DNA of 64,000 nt from Paenibacillus_G filicis (GTDB taxonomy: Bacteria > Bacillota > Bacilli > Paenibacillales > NBRC-103111), in the NCBI RefSeq assembly GCF_038070315.1, contig NZ_JBBPCC010000016.1, forward strand, positions 62,001 to 126,000, in the 5' to 3' direction. Made by a program: the position numbers and the translations under genes. Below the pieces are notes generated by a model. The model saw only the letters and a program-made list of their open reading frames with translations. It ran no database searches and was not told the origin of the DNA. Positions 27,177 to 34,471 of the stretch are shown here, one piece after another (position 1 is the stretch's first letter; each line of letters begins with the position of its first letter).

Positions 27177-27515
27177 ATGGGACGGGCGGTGAGCGCAATG
27201 AGGAGCAAGCTGGATGATGCAGCTGTGAGTGATAGGCTGGCTGAGAGGCCGGACTGGGAGCTTACGGCCGAGGATAGGCCGTGGATTCGGAGGCGCTACC
27301 GGTTCCGGTCGTTCCCGGATGCGATTGCTTTTGTTCAAGAAGTCGGCCGAATCGCGGAGGAGTCGGAGCATCATCCGTTCATCGCGATCGATTACCGGGT
27401 CGTCACCCTCAGGCTGACGACTTGGAGCGCAGGCGGGCTGACGAAGCTGGATTTCGTGACGGCGGCCAAGTTCGATGGGGCTTATGACGCGATGCAACAA
27501 CCGGAGCGTAGATGA
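27177..27515 (+). CDS. pterin-4a-carbinolamine dehydratase family protein with a catalytic-His substitution
   Basis: 112 residues. The family motif is clear: EESEHHPFIAIDYRVVTLRLTT, then SAGGLTKLDFVTAAKFD. Members dehydrate 4a-hydroxytetrahydrobiopterin or act as moonlighting cofactors. His65 and His66 of the EHHP motif are present, but the third conserved His, in the usual TH..GLT segment, is replaced by Trp83. The catalytic Asp position (D92) is kept. The ATG at 27177 follows TGAGG with 6 bases spacing; in-frame TTG 27165 and ATG 27198 are alternatives. Catalysis is therefore uncertain. Confidence 0.82.
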   Translation: MGRAVSAMRSKLDDAAVSDRLAERPDWELTAEDRPWIRRRYRFRSFPDAIAFVQEVGRIAEESEHHPFIAIDYRVVTLRLTTWSAGGLTKLDFVTAAKFDGAYDAMQQPERR

Positions 27516-27590
27516 CCACTCTCAGGACTGCATGGGCCAGGTGGGGATTGAAGCCGGGCAAGAAGCTGTGAGTGAACAGCTACAGCGAGC

Positions 27591-27634
27591 TAAGAAGGGG
27601 CACAGACCGCAACTGCGATCTGTGCCCCTTCTTA
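27591..27634. terminator. strong bidirectional terminator
   Basis: Perfect 16-bp arms at 27591-27606 and 27619-27634 with a 12-base loop. The right arm carries CCCCTTCTTA, so its T content is partly within the stem. It ends the dehydratase-like gene and may also end the opposite-strand nucleotidyltransferase gene. Confidence 0.75.
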
Positions 27635-27736
27635 GCCTGTATCCCTTTGCATGAGAAGCGGGCAAGTGGTGGTGAAGCCCTTCGCTAATACTCCTATACA
27701 AGTACGGTCTGTCAGGTCCATGCTTACGCTGCTGTT

Positions 27737-28345
27737 CTAAACAATTTCCTGCTCGTCGTGAGCACCCGCTGCACCCAGCAGGAGCTGAATCCGCCTGCGA
27801 AGGGTATGTGGCAATTCCCGGGATAACGCCTCGCGAAGCCGCTCGGGTTCCGGCCCTCCGGCATGCTCCCAGTATCCCTCGATGGCTTCCGCCTTGGCCG
27901 ATCGGCCGGGGATGAGGCTGTACAGGATGTACCAATCCTCCAGCGAGGCCAGCGGGATGTCGAGGGTTTCCTCCGTACCTTCGACTGGCAGAGGGAGGGT
28001 CTGATCCTGCTCGTGACGGCGCCAGTCCAGCCGGTAGACGCCTTCCTCATGGCGGATGCCGAATAACCCCATCAGATCGACTTCGGTGCCTGCAATCGTA
28101 TAATGCAGGAAATGCACGGTACAGTAAGGCTCCTTCGGGGCCATGACGGTGTATTCGCCCAGCTTCTGCAATACCTCGTGAGCCCGCAGGACATCCTGTG
28201 CCGACACGAACAGGTCCAGATCGTTGGTGCGTTCAGTCAAGCCGTATACGCTCAGCAGAGCCGACCCGCCCAGCGCCCACTCGATCTGCTCCTTGTGGAG
28301 GGAAGTGGTGATTAGACGTAACGCTTCTTGGTGCTTGGTTAACAT
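27737..28345 (-). CDS. nucleotidyltransferase-fold protein (aminoglycoside adenylyltransferase-like)
   Basis: 202 residues. The nucleotidyltransferase signature is WALGGSALLSVYGLTERTNDLDLFV, with the Gly-Gly-Ser loop and the DxD metal pair; a third acidic residue lies in IAGTEVDLMGLFG. The length fits single-domain nucleotidyltransferases of the AbiEii / resistance-enzyme superfamily. The substrate cannot be read from the sequence. The ATG at 28345 follows AAAGGAG. It is downstream of, and 17 bp from, the GNAT gene on the same strand, so the two are an operon. No partner toxin or antitoxin of the AbiE type is adjacent. Confidence 0.78.
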   Translation of the reverse strand: MLTKHQEALRLITTSLHKEQIEWALGGSALLSVYGLTERTNDLDLFVSAQDVLRAHEVLQKLGEYTVMAPKEPYCTVHFLHYTIAGTEVDLMGLFGIRHEEGVYRLDWRRHEQDQTLPLPVEGTEETLDIPLASLEDWYILYSLIPGRSAKAEAIEGYWEHAGGPEPERLREALSRELPHTLRRRIQLLLGAAGAHDEQEIV

Positions 28346-28362
28346 AAGACGGGCTCCTTTCT

Positions 28363-28917
28363 TCAATTCTGCCATACCATGCAATGGAATTCGGCGGCTC
28401 CTGTCGGAGTCATCCGCTCATAGGTATCCGTAATCTCGAATCCCGCCCGGAGGTAGGCGCGTATGGCGCGTTCGTTCCAGGTCAGCACCTCGAGATCGAT
28501 CTCATGCTCCGGCTGCAATCTGCGAGCTTCCTCCGCAATCGCCCGCACGAAGTTCGCACCGCTCCCGCGTCCGCATGCATCCGGACGCATGCCCAATCCG
28601 AGGCGGGTAACCCCGGCCATAGGGAAGAGCTGGGCGAATCCGCATAGCGTGCCCGAGGCATCCAGCACCGCCCGGTACTGCTCGTCCCGGAGCTGCGGGT
28701 CGGCGAACTCCTCCTGCAGGGAAGCCATCAGCTCCCAGGGCCGCCACTGGTAGAGCTGATAGGGTGGTTCATACTGCCATTCGCAGATTTCGCGGCAATG
28801 CGACAACTGCAGAGGGGCCAGGCGGAAGGATAACTTCGCGCTTTCGATATCCATTGTTTCCGTAAGAGGATCGTCAGGACTGTCGAATGAGTGGGATGAA
28901 TCTGCTGCTATAGTCAC
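28363..28917 (-). CDS. GNAT-family N-acetyltransferase
   Basis: 184 residues with the acetyl-CoA-binding A motif LGLGMRPDACGRGSGANFVRAIAEEA and the B-motif segment LEVLTWNERAIRAYLRAGFEITDTY, the latter typical of RimI-like enzymes. The GTG start at 28917 is supported by GAGGAGG 7 bases upstream. It is the first gene of a two-gene operon with the nucleotidyltransferase. The acceptor substrate is unknown. Confidence 0.85.
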   Translation of the reverse strand: MTIAADSSHSFDSPDDPLTETMDIESAKLSFRLAPLQLSHCREICEWQYEPPYQLYQWRPWELMASLQEEFADPQLRDEQYRAVLDASGTLCGFAQLFPMAGVTRLGLGMRPDACGRGSGANFVRAIAEEARRLQPEHEIDLEVLTWNERAIRAYLRAGFEITDTYERMTPTGAAEFHCMVWQN

Positions 28918-29057
28918 GGCGTAACCTCCTCTTCATACTGCCCGGCCTGTTGGTCTGGCGAAAGTCCTAAGCGGAAAGGACTGCTTTCGTCCGGTCGTCT
29001 TCCGTTGTATACTGATTACTATACAGCAAATCATCCCGCTAAAGGAAGTGACTGGAT

Positions 29058-29903
29058 TTGTCGCATGTAGTTAGCCAGGAGTGGTTGTTTGAGCATGGTA
29101 CGGACGATCATGTCGTCATCGTCGATTGCCGCTTTGCACTAGGGAACCCGACATCGGGACGCACAGGGTATGACACGGATCATATTCCCGGAGCTTTTTA
29201 TATCGATTTGGAAGAAGATCTTTCGGCACCGAAAGCAGCGCATGGCGGACGTCATCCGCTGCCTAATCTGGACGAACTGGCCGCCAAGCTGGGTCGTATC
29301 GGCGTAGACTCTGACGCGTTCGTCGTCGCTTACGACGACCAGGGAGGTGCGATGGCCTCCCGTCTGTGGTGGCTGCTCACGTATCTGGGCCATGAGCGTG
29401 TAGCGATTCTGGATGGCGGTTACACGAAGTGGAAGGAAACCGGTTATCCGGTGACCGATGAGCCGCCTGTGGAGCGTGCCGCTGAATTCCGTCCGCACGT
29501 GCGTCCGGAGATTCTGCTGTCCGTGGATGAGGTCAAGCAGCGACTGGGCCGCCCGGGCACTGTGCTGATCGACTCGCGGGAGCCGCGCCGCTACGAGGGT
29601 CTCGAAGAAGCGATCGACCCTGTGGCCGGACATATCCCGGGAGCGAAGAACCGCTTCTGGAAGGATGGCCTCACGGCGGAAGGGCTGTGGAGGCCGGCTT
29701 CGGAGCAGGCTGAGCGCTTCACCGATCTGAAGGACGCCGAGGAGATTGTCGTGTACTGCGGGTCTGGTGTGACGGCATGCCCGAACGTGCTGGCTTTGCA
29801 GCAGGCGGGATTTACTAATGTGAAGTTGTACGCAGGGAGCTGGAGCGACTGGATTTCGTATGAAGAGAATCCGATTGCGACGGGGAACGAGGAGAGGGCT
29901 TAA
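29058..29903 (+). CDS. thiosulfate / 3-mercaptopyruvate sulfurtransferase (two rhodanese domains)
   Basis: 281 residues with tandem rhodanese domains. The N-terminal inactive domain contains HIPGAFYIDLEEDLS and DGGYTKWKETGYPV. The C-terminal active domain has GHIPGAKNRFW and the active-site loop VYCGSGVTAC with persulfide-forming Cys234. The CGSGVT loop is the thiosulfate-type variant. The start is TTG at 29058, preceded by AAAGGAAG with 8 bases spacing. A terminator follows directly. The 3' end of this gene recurs in degenerate form downstream (see the repeat entries at 30487, 33284 and 35463), which marks the left edge of an accessory region. Confidence 0.93.
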   Translation: MSHVVSQEWLFEHGTDDHVVIVDCRFALGNPTSGRTGYDTDHIPGAFYIDLEEDLSAPKAAHGGRHPLPNLDELAAKLGRIGVDSDAFVVAYDDQGGAMASRLWWLLTYLGHERVAILDGGYTKWKETGYPVTDEPPVERAAEFRPHVRPEILLSVDEVKQRLGRPGTVLIDSREPRRYEGLEEAIDPVAGHIPGAKNRFWKDGLTAEGLWRPASEQAERFTDLKDAEEIVVYCGSGVTACPNVLALQQAGFTNVKLYAGSWSDWISYEENPIATGNEERA

Positions 29904-29924
29904 ACGTAGTCGAGCATGCAGCTT

Positions 29925-29955
29925 GAAGTACATCGCTCATAGGGCGATGTACTTC
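29925..29955 (+). terminator. terminator of the sulfurtransferase gene
   Basis: Perfect 12-bp arms GAAGTACATCGC (29925-29936) and GCGATGTACTTC (29944-29955), then TTT. A related hairpin with the core TACATCGC follows the decayed sulfurtransferase 3' end at 35590. Confidence 0.75.
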
Positions 29956-30137
29956 TTTGCGTTGCGGCTCTGGTGGCGGGAGGCATGACTGAGCAGCTCC
30001 CATATTACCTTCATTTGGCTAAGGATAACGGACTGCAACCGGAAGAGCTAGTGGAAGCCATCACGCACTTGGCCTTTTACACCGCTTGGCCGCGCGCAGC
30101 TTCTGCGCTCTCGGTTGTTAAGAGTGTCTTTGAATAA
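29943..30137 (+). pseudogene. 3' fragment of a carboxymuconolactone decarboxylase-family gene
   Basis: From about 29943 an open frame without a start reads ...CVAALVAGGMTEQLPYYL, HLAKDNGLQPEELVEAITHLAFY, TAWPRAASALSVVKSVFE and stop at 30135-30137. This is the C-terminal half of an AhpD/CMD-like protein (VAALVAGGMTEQLPYHL and EELVEVITHLAFYAGWP are family hallmarks). The N-terminal half, including the CxxC region if it existed, is missing. The break coincides with the right arm of the sulfurtransferase terminator. An ATG at 29985 could express 50 residues, but no ribosome binding site was convincing. Confidence 0.75.
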
Positions 30138-30486
30138 CGAGTGAATCAGATGGTTCCCACGGACATTACAAGGCCGGTCGAACGGACAATTTGGCGTACA
30201 GACAACTACGTGCTGTACGTCTTTTGGCGTCTTCATAGATTCATGAGAACGGGTTTGGAGTTGTGAGCTAAGCTTTGGATTAGGCAATAAAGCTGGCATC
30301 CCATACCGACGCCAGCGGCTAATGATTCATGTGCTTGTCCAATTTTGCTTGGCTAAGTCTATAAATAATTCCATGGCTGGACTTATCCATACTGGTTCAA
30401 AGTGCCCTGTCTCTGTTCTTTAACTAAAGATGAAGAGAGGAGCAACATGTTCGATCAGAAATCGGGGAGCTGAAGATGGAGGAATA
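30138..30486. other. non-coding stretch without a recognised gene
   Basis: No convincing open frame, RNA motif or complete repeat was found. Minus-strand frames here are short and have no ribosome binding site or family resemblance. It is probably decayed DNA between the decarboxylase fragment and the next sulfurtransferase-tail remnant. Confidence 0.4.
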
Positions 30487-30519
30487 GAGGGGAATCCGCT
30501 GACGGCGGGTGAAGAGTAA
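30487..30519 (+). repeat. degenerate sulfurtransferase 3' end, copy 2
   Basis: Codons here read EGNPLTAGEE-stop, matching the C-terminus EENPIATGNEERA-stop of the intact gene at 29058-29903. At the DNA level only the core GAATCCG.TGACG.CGGG is kept. On its own the match is weak; it is called because three other copies lie in the same 6 kb. Confidence 0.4.
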
Positions 30520-30548
30520 GGCTGTAGGATGCCATACAGGACATGAAT

Positions 30549-30592
30549 AACATACACCGCATTAAGCTATAGTAGCTTGAGCGGTGTATGTT
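30549..30592. terminator. terminator of the quinone reductase gene (minus strand), bidirectional
   Basis: Arms AACATACACCGC (30549-30560) and GCGGTGTATGTT (30581-30592) are perfect, with an inner AAGCT/AGCTT pair. It lies 35 bp beyond the stop codon of the minus-strand reductase gene. Confidence 0.75.
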
Positions 30593-30626
30593 TATGTTCG
30601 CAATTCAACAAAATTTTCTTATTTGA

Positions 30627-31175
30627 TTACTTGGTCTTGTCAACAAGTGCCTCTGCGGAAGCACGGATATGCTCCGCATACTTGCGGGCCTCCAAATTCA
30701 GTTGCTCATCCGTGGCCTCTATAGCATCGTACGCAACGAAGGGAGGCAGGTAGAGGGCGCTGATATATTGAACGCTCACCTGCAATGGCCTCAAGAACTC
30801 GTTGACCATGAATCCGTATTTACCGCTCGGACGATAATCCTGCTCGCTGCCGCCCGCCGTTGTCGCCACGATGAATTCCTTGCCCTTCAGATGATCTCCA
30901 CCGGTCCCAAATGCCCATCCGTACGCCAACACATCGTCGAACCATTTTTTGAGCAGCGGCGGGGTACTATACCAAAACAAAGGAAATTGAAGCACGATCC
31001 GGTCATACTTGGTCAACAGTTGTTGCTCCCTCTCTATGTCGATGGTCCAATTAGGGTACTCCTCGTAAAGGTTGTGAACATCAATGTTATCATGTAAGCT
31101 CAGTTCCTGAATAAGAGCGCGGTTGGCTCGAGACTGATCCAAGGACGGATGCGCAGTAATGACCAAAATTTTCAT
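30627..31175 (-). CDS. flavodoxin-like NAD(P)H:quinone oxidoreductase (KefF/YwrO type)
   Basis: 182 residues of the Flavodoxin_2 family. FMN-binding features are MKILVITAHPSLDQSRANRAL at the N-terminus, LQFPLFWYSTPPLLKKWFDDVLAYGWAFGTGG in the middle, and IVATTAGGSEQDY. Such enzymes reduce quinones or azo compounds by two electrons with NAD(P)H in the cytoplasm. The ATG follows GAGAGAGGAAG. It is divergent from an HxlR-type regulator with a palindromic operator between them. This arrangement is known for quinone- and diamide-responsive Firmicute pairs. Confidence 0.92.
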   Translation of the reverse strand: MKILVITAHPSLDQSRANRALIQELSLHDNIDVHNLYEEYPNWTIDIEREQQLLTKYDRIVLQFPLFWYSTPPLLKKWFDDVLAYGWAFGTGGDHLKGKEFIVATTAGGSEQDYRPSGKYGFMVNEFLRPLQVSVQYISALYLPPFVAYDAIEATDEQLNLEARKYAEHIRASAEALVDKTK

Positions 31176-31296
31176 GAAAATCTTCCTCTCTCTAACAGAA
31201 TGGCGTCAGGGCTTCTCCGCTTGACAGCTTCATTATTCTCGAGGAATCAGTTTATGTAAAGTACGCTTTTCTTTCATACTATGTCAGGTTTTTCGT

Positions 31297-31325
31297 ACCA
31301 TAGATCGTTACTGGATTCCCGTCAA
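31297..31325 (-). promoter_or_regulatory. sigma-A promoter of the quinone reductase gene
   Basis: On the minus strand TTGACG and TATGGT are separated by exactly 17 bp, about 120 bp upstream of the reductase start. Confidence 0.6.
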
Positions 31326-31335
31326 GTATGATAAT

Positions 31336-31350
31336 ACGTACTAAGTACGT
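31336..31350. promoter_or_regulatory. probable HxlR operator, 15-bp palindrome
   Basis: ACGTACTAAGTACGT is a perfect palindrome around a central A. It lies between the two divergent promoters, 10 bp above the reductase -35 box and 12 bp above the hxlR-type -35 box. One dimer could control both genes. Confidence 0.65.
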
Positions 31351-31362
31351 TTTTAAAGTGTA

Positions 31363-31391
31363 TTGGTTAATTAACTTACATTTGTTACAAT
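31363..31391 (+). promoter_or_regulatory. promoter of the HxlR-type gene
   Basis: TTGGTT and TACAAT with a 17-bp spacer, 39 bp upstream of the start codon. Confidence 0.5.
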
Positions 31392-31429
31392 AACAGTAAT
31401 CGAAAATATGAGCAATCGAGGGGTAGTGT

Positions 31430-31798
31430 ATGTCTGAAGATATAAACAAGTCCCTTTTAACAAACGGGGTCATTGAGACTCTTCAAGTTATTGGGGGGAA
31501 ATGGAAGCCGGTTATTTTATATATCCTGCTGACTGAAGGGACCAAGCGATTCGGAGAGCTGAGGCGGATGATGCCGACCATCACTCAAGGCATGCTGACC
31601 AACCAACTTCGTGAGTTGGAACGGGACGGAATGATCGTTCGCAGGGTATATCAGGAGATTCCACCTAAAGTTGAATACTTCATTTCCGATTATGGACAAA
31701 CGCTTAGTACGGTTCTCGGCGATATGTGTGGATGGGGATTTCAGCACCTAGAGTACAAGAAGAACAAGGAGAGACAAGATCAGATATCCAATGAGTAG
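31430..31798 (+). CDS. HxlR-family transcriptional regulator
   Basis: 122 residues, winged helix of the HxlR type: VIETLQVIGGKWKPVILYILLTEGTKRFGELRRMMPTITQGMLTNQLRELERDGMIVRRVYQEIPPKVEYFISDYGQTL, with all family hallmarks (GGKW, RF.EL, MLT.QLRELE.DG). The N-terminus lacks the redox Cys used by YodB-type sensors; the only Cys is in DMCGWGF near residue 98. It is divergent from a quinone reductase it probably represses. A tiny ORF with a strong ribosome binding site follows directly. Confidence 0.92.
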   Translation: MSEDINKSLLTNGVIETLQVIGGKWKPVILYILLTEGTKRFGELRRMMPTITQGMLTNQLRELERDGMIVRRVYQEIPPKVEYFISDYGQTLSTVLGDMCGWGFQHLEYKKNKERQDQISNE

Positions 31799-31807
31799 GA
31801 GGTACTC

Positions 31808-31942
31808 ATGCTGGAAAAGATTAATTTCGTACAAGCTATAAATGATGTGGTACTGCTCCATGCAAAGTCTATACTACAAACAACGACGGTTGTTTGTATG
31901 GAGCTACAAACTACCGTCGTCATATCCGGGTATTATCATTAA
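31808..31942 (+). CDS. 44-residue small ORF coupled to the HxlR-type gene
   Basis: The HxlR stop overlaps a perfect TAGGAGG ribosome binding site, and 5 bases later an ATG opens a 44-codon frame: MLEKINFVQAINDVVLLHA, KSILQTTTVVCMELQTTVVI, SGYYH. It contains the internal repeat LQTTxVV, which arises from the palindromic DNA at 31876-31920. No family is recognised. The ribosome binding site is stronger than for most genes here, but the repeat-derived sequence may mean it is just a remnant. Confidence 0.35.
   Translation: MLEKINFVQAINDVVLLHAKSILQTTTVVCMELQTTVVISGYYH
31876..31920. repeat. overlapping inverted repeats / alternative hairpins
   Basis: ACAAACAA (31876-31883) pairs with TTGTTTGT (31890-31897). 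ACGACGGT (31883-31890) pairs with ACCGTCGT (31913-31920), with an inner GTTTGTA/TACAAAC stem. The two foldings exclude each other. No T-run follows, so a simple terminator is unlikely. It may be an operator, a regulatory RNA element or a mobile-element remnant. Confidence 0.45.
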
Positions 31943-32001
31943 TGGTTTGCCGTGTAGACTTTGCTGTCTTTAAAATTTAAAAATTTTAAGGAGCAGAGCT
32001 A

Positions 32002-32280
32002 ATGAAATATATAAACGCTGAGACCATTTTCCCACAACAGCTATTGAAAGAGATTCAAACCTATATACCTGGCGGGATCCTATATATTCCAAAACCTGAA
32101 GAATCCCATGAAAAATGGGGTCAAAGTTCAGGGAGTCGAGAGTATTTGAATACCCGTAATGAAGAGATCCGTCAAAGATTTTCAAAGGGCTCCTCAATGG
32201 ATGAGCTTTCAGATGCATTCTGTCTCTCTTATCATAGTATTAAAAAAATCGTATATTCAAAAAATAAGGATTCTATCTAA
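32002..32280 (+). CDS. CD3324-family HTH protein
   Basis: 92 residues closely resembling small proteins of Bacilli and Clostridia called CD3324 family: MKYINAETIFPQQLLKEIQTYIPGGILYIPKP, then KWGQSSGSREYLNTRNEEIRQRFSKGSSMDELSDAFCLSYHSIKKIVYSK. The C-terminal helix-turn-helix resembles Mor/sigma-like DNA-binding modules. The ATG follows AAGGAG with 8 bases spacing. The gene is markedly AT-richer than the flanks, which suggests horizontal transfer. A terminator follows. Confidence 0.82.
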   Translation: MKYINAETIFPQQLLKEIQTYIPGGILYIPKPEESHEKWGQSSGSREYLNTRNEEIRQRFSKGSSMDELSDAFCLSYHSIKKIVYSKNKDSI

Positions 32281-32299
32281 AGATCAGTGTTTGAAAATG

Positions 32300-32336
32300 A
32301 AAAGTCACATCGTATTTCTAGGATGTGGCTTTTTTG
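32300..32336 (+). terminator. terminator after the CD3324-family gene
   Basis: Arms AAAAGTCACATC (32300-32311) and GATGTGGCTTTT (32322-32333), with one wobble pair, followed by further Ts. Confidence 0.8.
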
Positions 32337-32427
32337 TGTAAAAAATGAATTCAAGTCGATTATTATACAATCTCAAGCTGCTGACCTTGTTAAACTTATA
32401 CTATCAACGATGCAGGAGGTTAAAAGA

Positions 32428-33231
32428 ATGAATAATTCTAACTTGAAGGAAATTTGGAATAATTGGTCCGAAACGTGGTATCAAAAATATAGAACTGATC
32501 AAGCAATTTCGAAAATCATAAACAACCCTGAGTCCGCGTTTCATCATACTACTTATGCAATGATTAAACATGTATGTCCAGATTTGCATGGTAAACGAAT
32601 TTGTGTACCTTCAAGCGGCGATAACCATGCAGTGTTTGCATTTCATTTGTTGGGAGCGTCGGTCACCTCCATCGATATTTCGGAGCGGCAATTGGAAAAT
32701 AGTGCTGCAATAGCCCAAAAACACGGCTGGGATATTGAATTCATATGCGATGATACCATGGAGTTAAGTAAAATTAGCAGCAATGAATATGATTTTGTCT
32801 ACACCTCAAACGGTGTTCATGTATGGATTCATGATTTATGCTCCATGTACCAAAATATTCACAGAATTCTTAAGGCTAATGGGACTTATATCATGTTTGA
32901 GGTTCATCCTTTTACCCGTCCATTCGGAGATGATACGGAGAAATTAACAGTAGTCAGGCCGTATGATTCAATAGGTCCTTTTATCATTGAACATGTACCT
33001 AGGCATACATGGCGTATACAGGATTTGATGAATGCTGTTATTTCATCGGGTCTATGCATCCATCATGTTGAAGAAATGTATGCAGAGGATGGTTCGTTTT
33101 GGATTGATGAATCAGCAGATGAAGAAAATACTCTCTCAAATGAAGAGTTTGATCGGTTATGTAACTGGCAATTGAACCCTAGGGCGGCTCTTCCCCAATG
33201 GTTATCAATTACAGCAGTGAAAAGAACGTAA
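32428..33231 (+). CDS. class I SAM-dependent methyltransferase
   Basis: 267 residues. The SAM-binding motif I appears as GKRICVPSSGDNHAVFAFHLLGASVTSIDISERQLENSAAIAQKHG, with the acidic residue of motif II in SIDIS. CDDTMEL is motif III-like, and NEYDFVYTSNGVHVWIHDL is the post-motif region. YQNIHRILKANGTYIMFEVHPF matches the methyltransferase-11 type. The glycine loop is unusual, with PSSGD in place of GxGxG. The ATG at 32428 follows GCAGGAGG. It is AT-rich like its upstream neighbour. The substrate is unknown, possibly a small molecule. Confidence 0.85.
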   Translation: MNNSNLKEIWNNWSETWYQKYRTDQAISKIINNPESAFHHTTYAMIKHVCPDLHGKRICVPSSGDNHAVFAFHLLGASVTSIDISERQLENSAAIAQKHGWDIEFICDDTMELSKISSNEYDFVYTSNGVHVWIHDLCSMYQNIHRILKANGTYIMFEVHPFTRPFGDDTEKLTVVRPYDSIGPFIIEHVPRHTWRIQDLMNAVISSGLCIHHVEEMYAEDGSFWIDESADEENTLSNEEFDRLCNWQLNPRAALPQWLSITAVKRT

Positions 33232-33283
33232 CTGTTTTCAATAAATGAGGAAGATTAGAACTCGAGCGATTGTTTCCTCTTGC

Positions 33284-33319
33284 GAGAATCCAATTGTGAC
33301 GGGGAAGAGTAAGAACTGA
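33284..33319 (+). repeat. degenerate sulfurtransferase 3' end, copy 3
   Basis: Codons read ENPIVTGKSKN-stop against ENPIATGNEERA-stop of the intact gene. Over the first 22 bases, 20 are identical to the intact gene's 3' end. No upstream part of the gene is preserved here. Confidence 0.55.
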
Positions 33320-33399
33320 GGGAGCGAGTCCAGAGGTGTTTGAGGGCTGTAACAGGTTGCTTGCGGGCAGGCTGTTGCGGTCCTCTTTGGGTTGTCCGT
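33307..33399 (+). repeat. 93-bp terminator-like repeat, copy A
   Basis: It is homologous over its whole length to 34472-34566. It contains a 13-bp hairpin, GAGGGCTGTAACA (33342-33354) with TGTTGCGGTCCTC (33373-33385), followed by TTTGGGTTG. G-U wobbles are kept in both copies, and one pair is A-T here and G-C in the other copy. Confidence 0.75.
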
Positions 33400-33592
33400 G
33401 CGTTTGCCTGCATTCATTTGAATTTTAGTTGAAATTATGAAGGATATGGAATTTATTTCGTTGAATTTGTAGAAGAGTATTTTCAGGAGGGTAGTCTAAG
33501 CAAGCTATTATCTTTACCCTGGTCATGACTTAGTGAGATTGTTGGAAGGGAATATACCGGTTATTGAAATGTAGTAGGAAGGGAGAACGCTT
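33400..33592. other. AT-rich non-coding stretch upstream of the VOC gene
   Basis: A short open stretch here translates to EGYGIYFVEFVEEYFQEGSL with no start or ribosome binding site, and probably is a gene remnant that I cannot identify. Otherwise it contains the upstream region of the VOC gene, with no clear promoter boxes. Confidence 0.3.
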
Positions 33593-34417
33593 ATGACAAC
33601 TCTTGCAGTACCCAAATTATTTTTTGATGGTTCGGTTATCGATGTGCTATGGGATAATCACGAAGAGGCCATTCGTTGGTATCGGCAGTACATGTCGTGG
33701 GAGGTAGGCCAGCAGGAGAGTTGGAAGCCTGATCCGAGATGCACGCAAGGCAGAATGACCCGATTGAATTGGGGCACATGGCTGATCTCAAGCCTCTCAT
33801 CCGTGAGATTGCCCCATCATTATGCGGAGCGCGGGACCGTGGAGTCTAACATCCGATTGTGCTGGAGGACCCGGAATCTTAAGAGGCTGCACAGTCACTA
33901 TTCATCTAGTGGAGTCCGTGTCTCGAATATATATAAAGGGCCTGGCAACACGACATACTTCGACTTCTGGGCAACCTGCGAAGGAATTAGATTCACGGCC
34001 CAAGAAGATCAACGCATTCAGCAGGATGAAGGATTCGTTCCCTCTTGGATTAGACTGGGCGTGAGTGACCTAACCCAATCTATCGAGTGGTACTGTACCT
34101 ATTTGGGTATGCAGGTAGAGAACGAATGGAGCAAGGATGGTTACGCCGTGATGAGCCTTTATTTAAATCATCAGCCGGATCATAAATCCCTATGGGTGTT
34201 GGAGCCATTAACTGAGGGTGCTTATATTGGAAAAGTAGACGGTGCGGTGCAGCCGGTTTGCTGGGTGGCGGGTCGCGAGGACTTTTTCAATTACCAAACG
34301 TTCTTATCCGGCAGCGGAATCGAAACCTCCGAAATTGGCGGATTTTTAACCAAGGGATTGGTTAGCTTCCATATCTATGATCCCGACGGTAATCGCTTGA
34401 ACTTCAGCAGCATGTAA
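33593..34417 (+). CDS. VOC-superfamily (glyoxalase/dioxygenase-like) protein, two modules
   Basis: 274 residues with two tandem VOC modules. The first runs from about residue 14 (VIDVLWDNHEEAIRWYRQYMSWEV) to 135. The second runs from about 150 (WIRLGVSDLTQSIEWYCTYLGMQVENEW) to the end, finishing with the classic VSFHIYDPDGNRLNFSS strand. VOC proteins include glyoxalases, extradiol dioxygenases and antibiotic-binding proteins; the metal ligands are not obvious enough to choose. The ATG follows AGGAAGGGAG. The gene is flanked by the two copies of the 93-95-bp repeat. Confidence 0.82.
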   Translation: MTTLAVPKLFFDGSVIDVLWDNHEEAIRWYRQYMSWEVGQQESWKPDPRCTQGRMTRLNWGTWLISSLSSVRLPHHYAERGTVESNIRLCWRTRNLKRLHSHYSSSGVRVSNIYKGPGNTTYFDFWATCEGIRFTAQEDQRIQQDEGFVPSWIRLGVSDLTQSIEWYCTYLGMQVENEWSKDGYAVMSLYLNHQPDHKSLWVLEPLTEGAYIGKVDGAVQPVCWVAGREDFFNYQTFLSGSGIETSEIGGFLTKGLVSFHIYDPDGNRLNFSSM

Positions 34418-34471
34418 CAACGCGGCAGCGATCGTACTTCGGATAGAGGGAATACGGTGAAGAGGGTAGGA

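Noticed and set aside
27737..28345. AbiE-type toxin-antitoxin system
   Set aside because: The nucleotidyltransferase motif fits, but the neighbour is a GNAT enzyme, not an AbiEi-type antitoxin, and the protein is shorter than AbiEii.
30048..30299. 83-codon minus-strand frame downstream of the sulfurtransferase gene
   Set aside because: It lies antisense to the carboxymuconolactone decarboxylase fragment, has no ribosome binding site, and its composition is unlike a protein.
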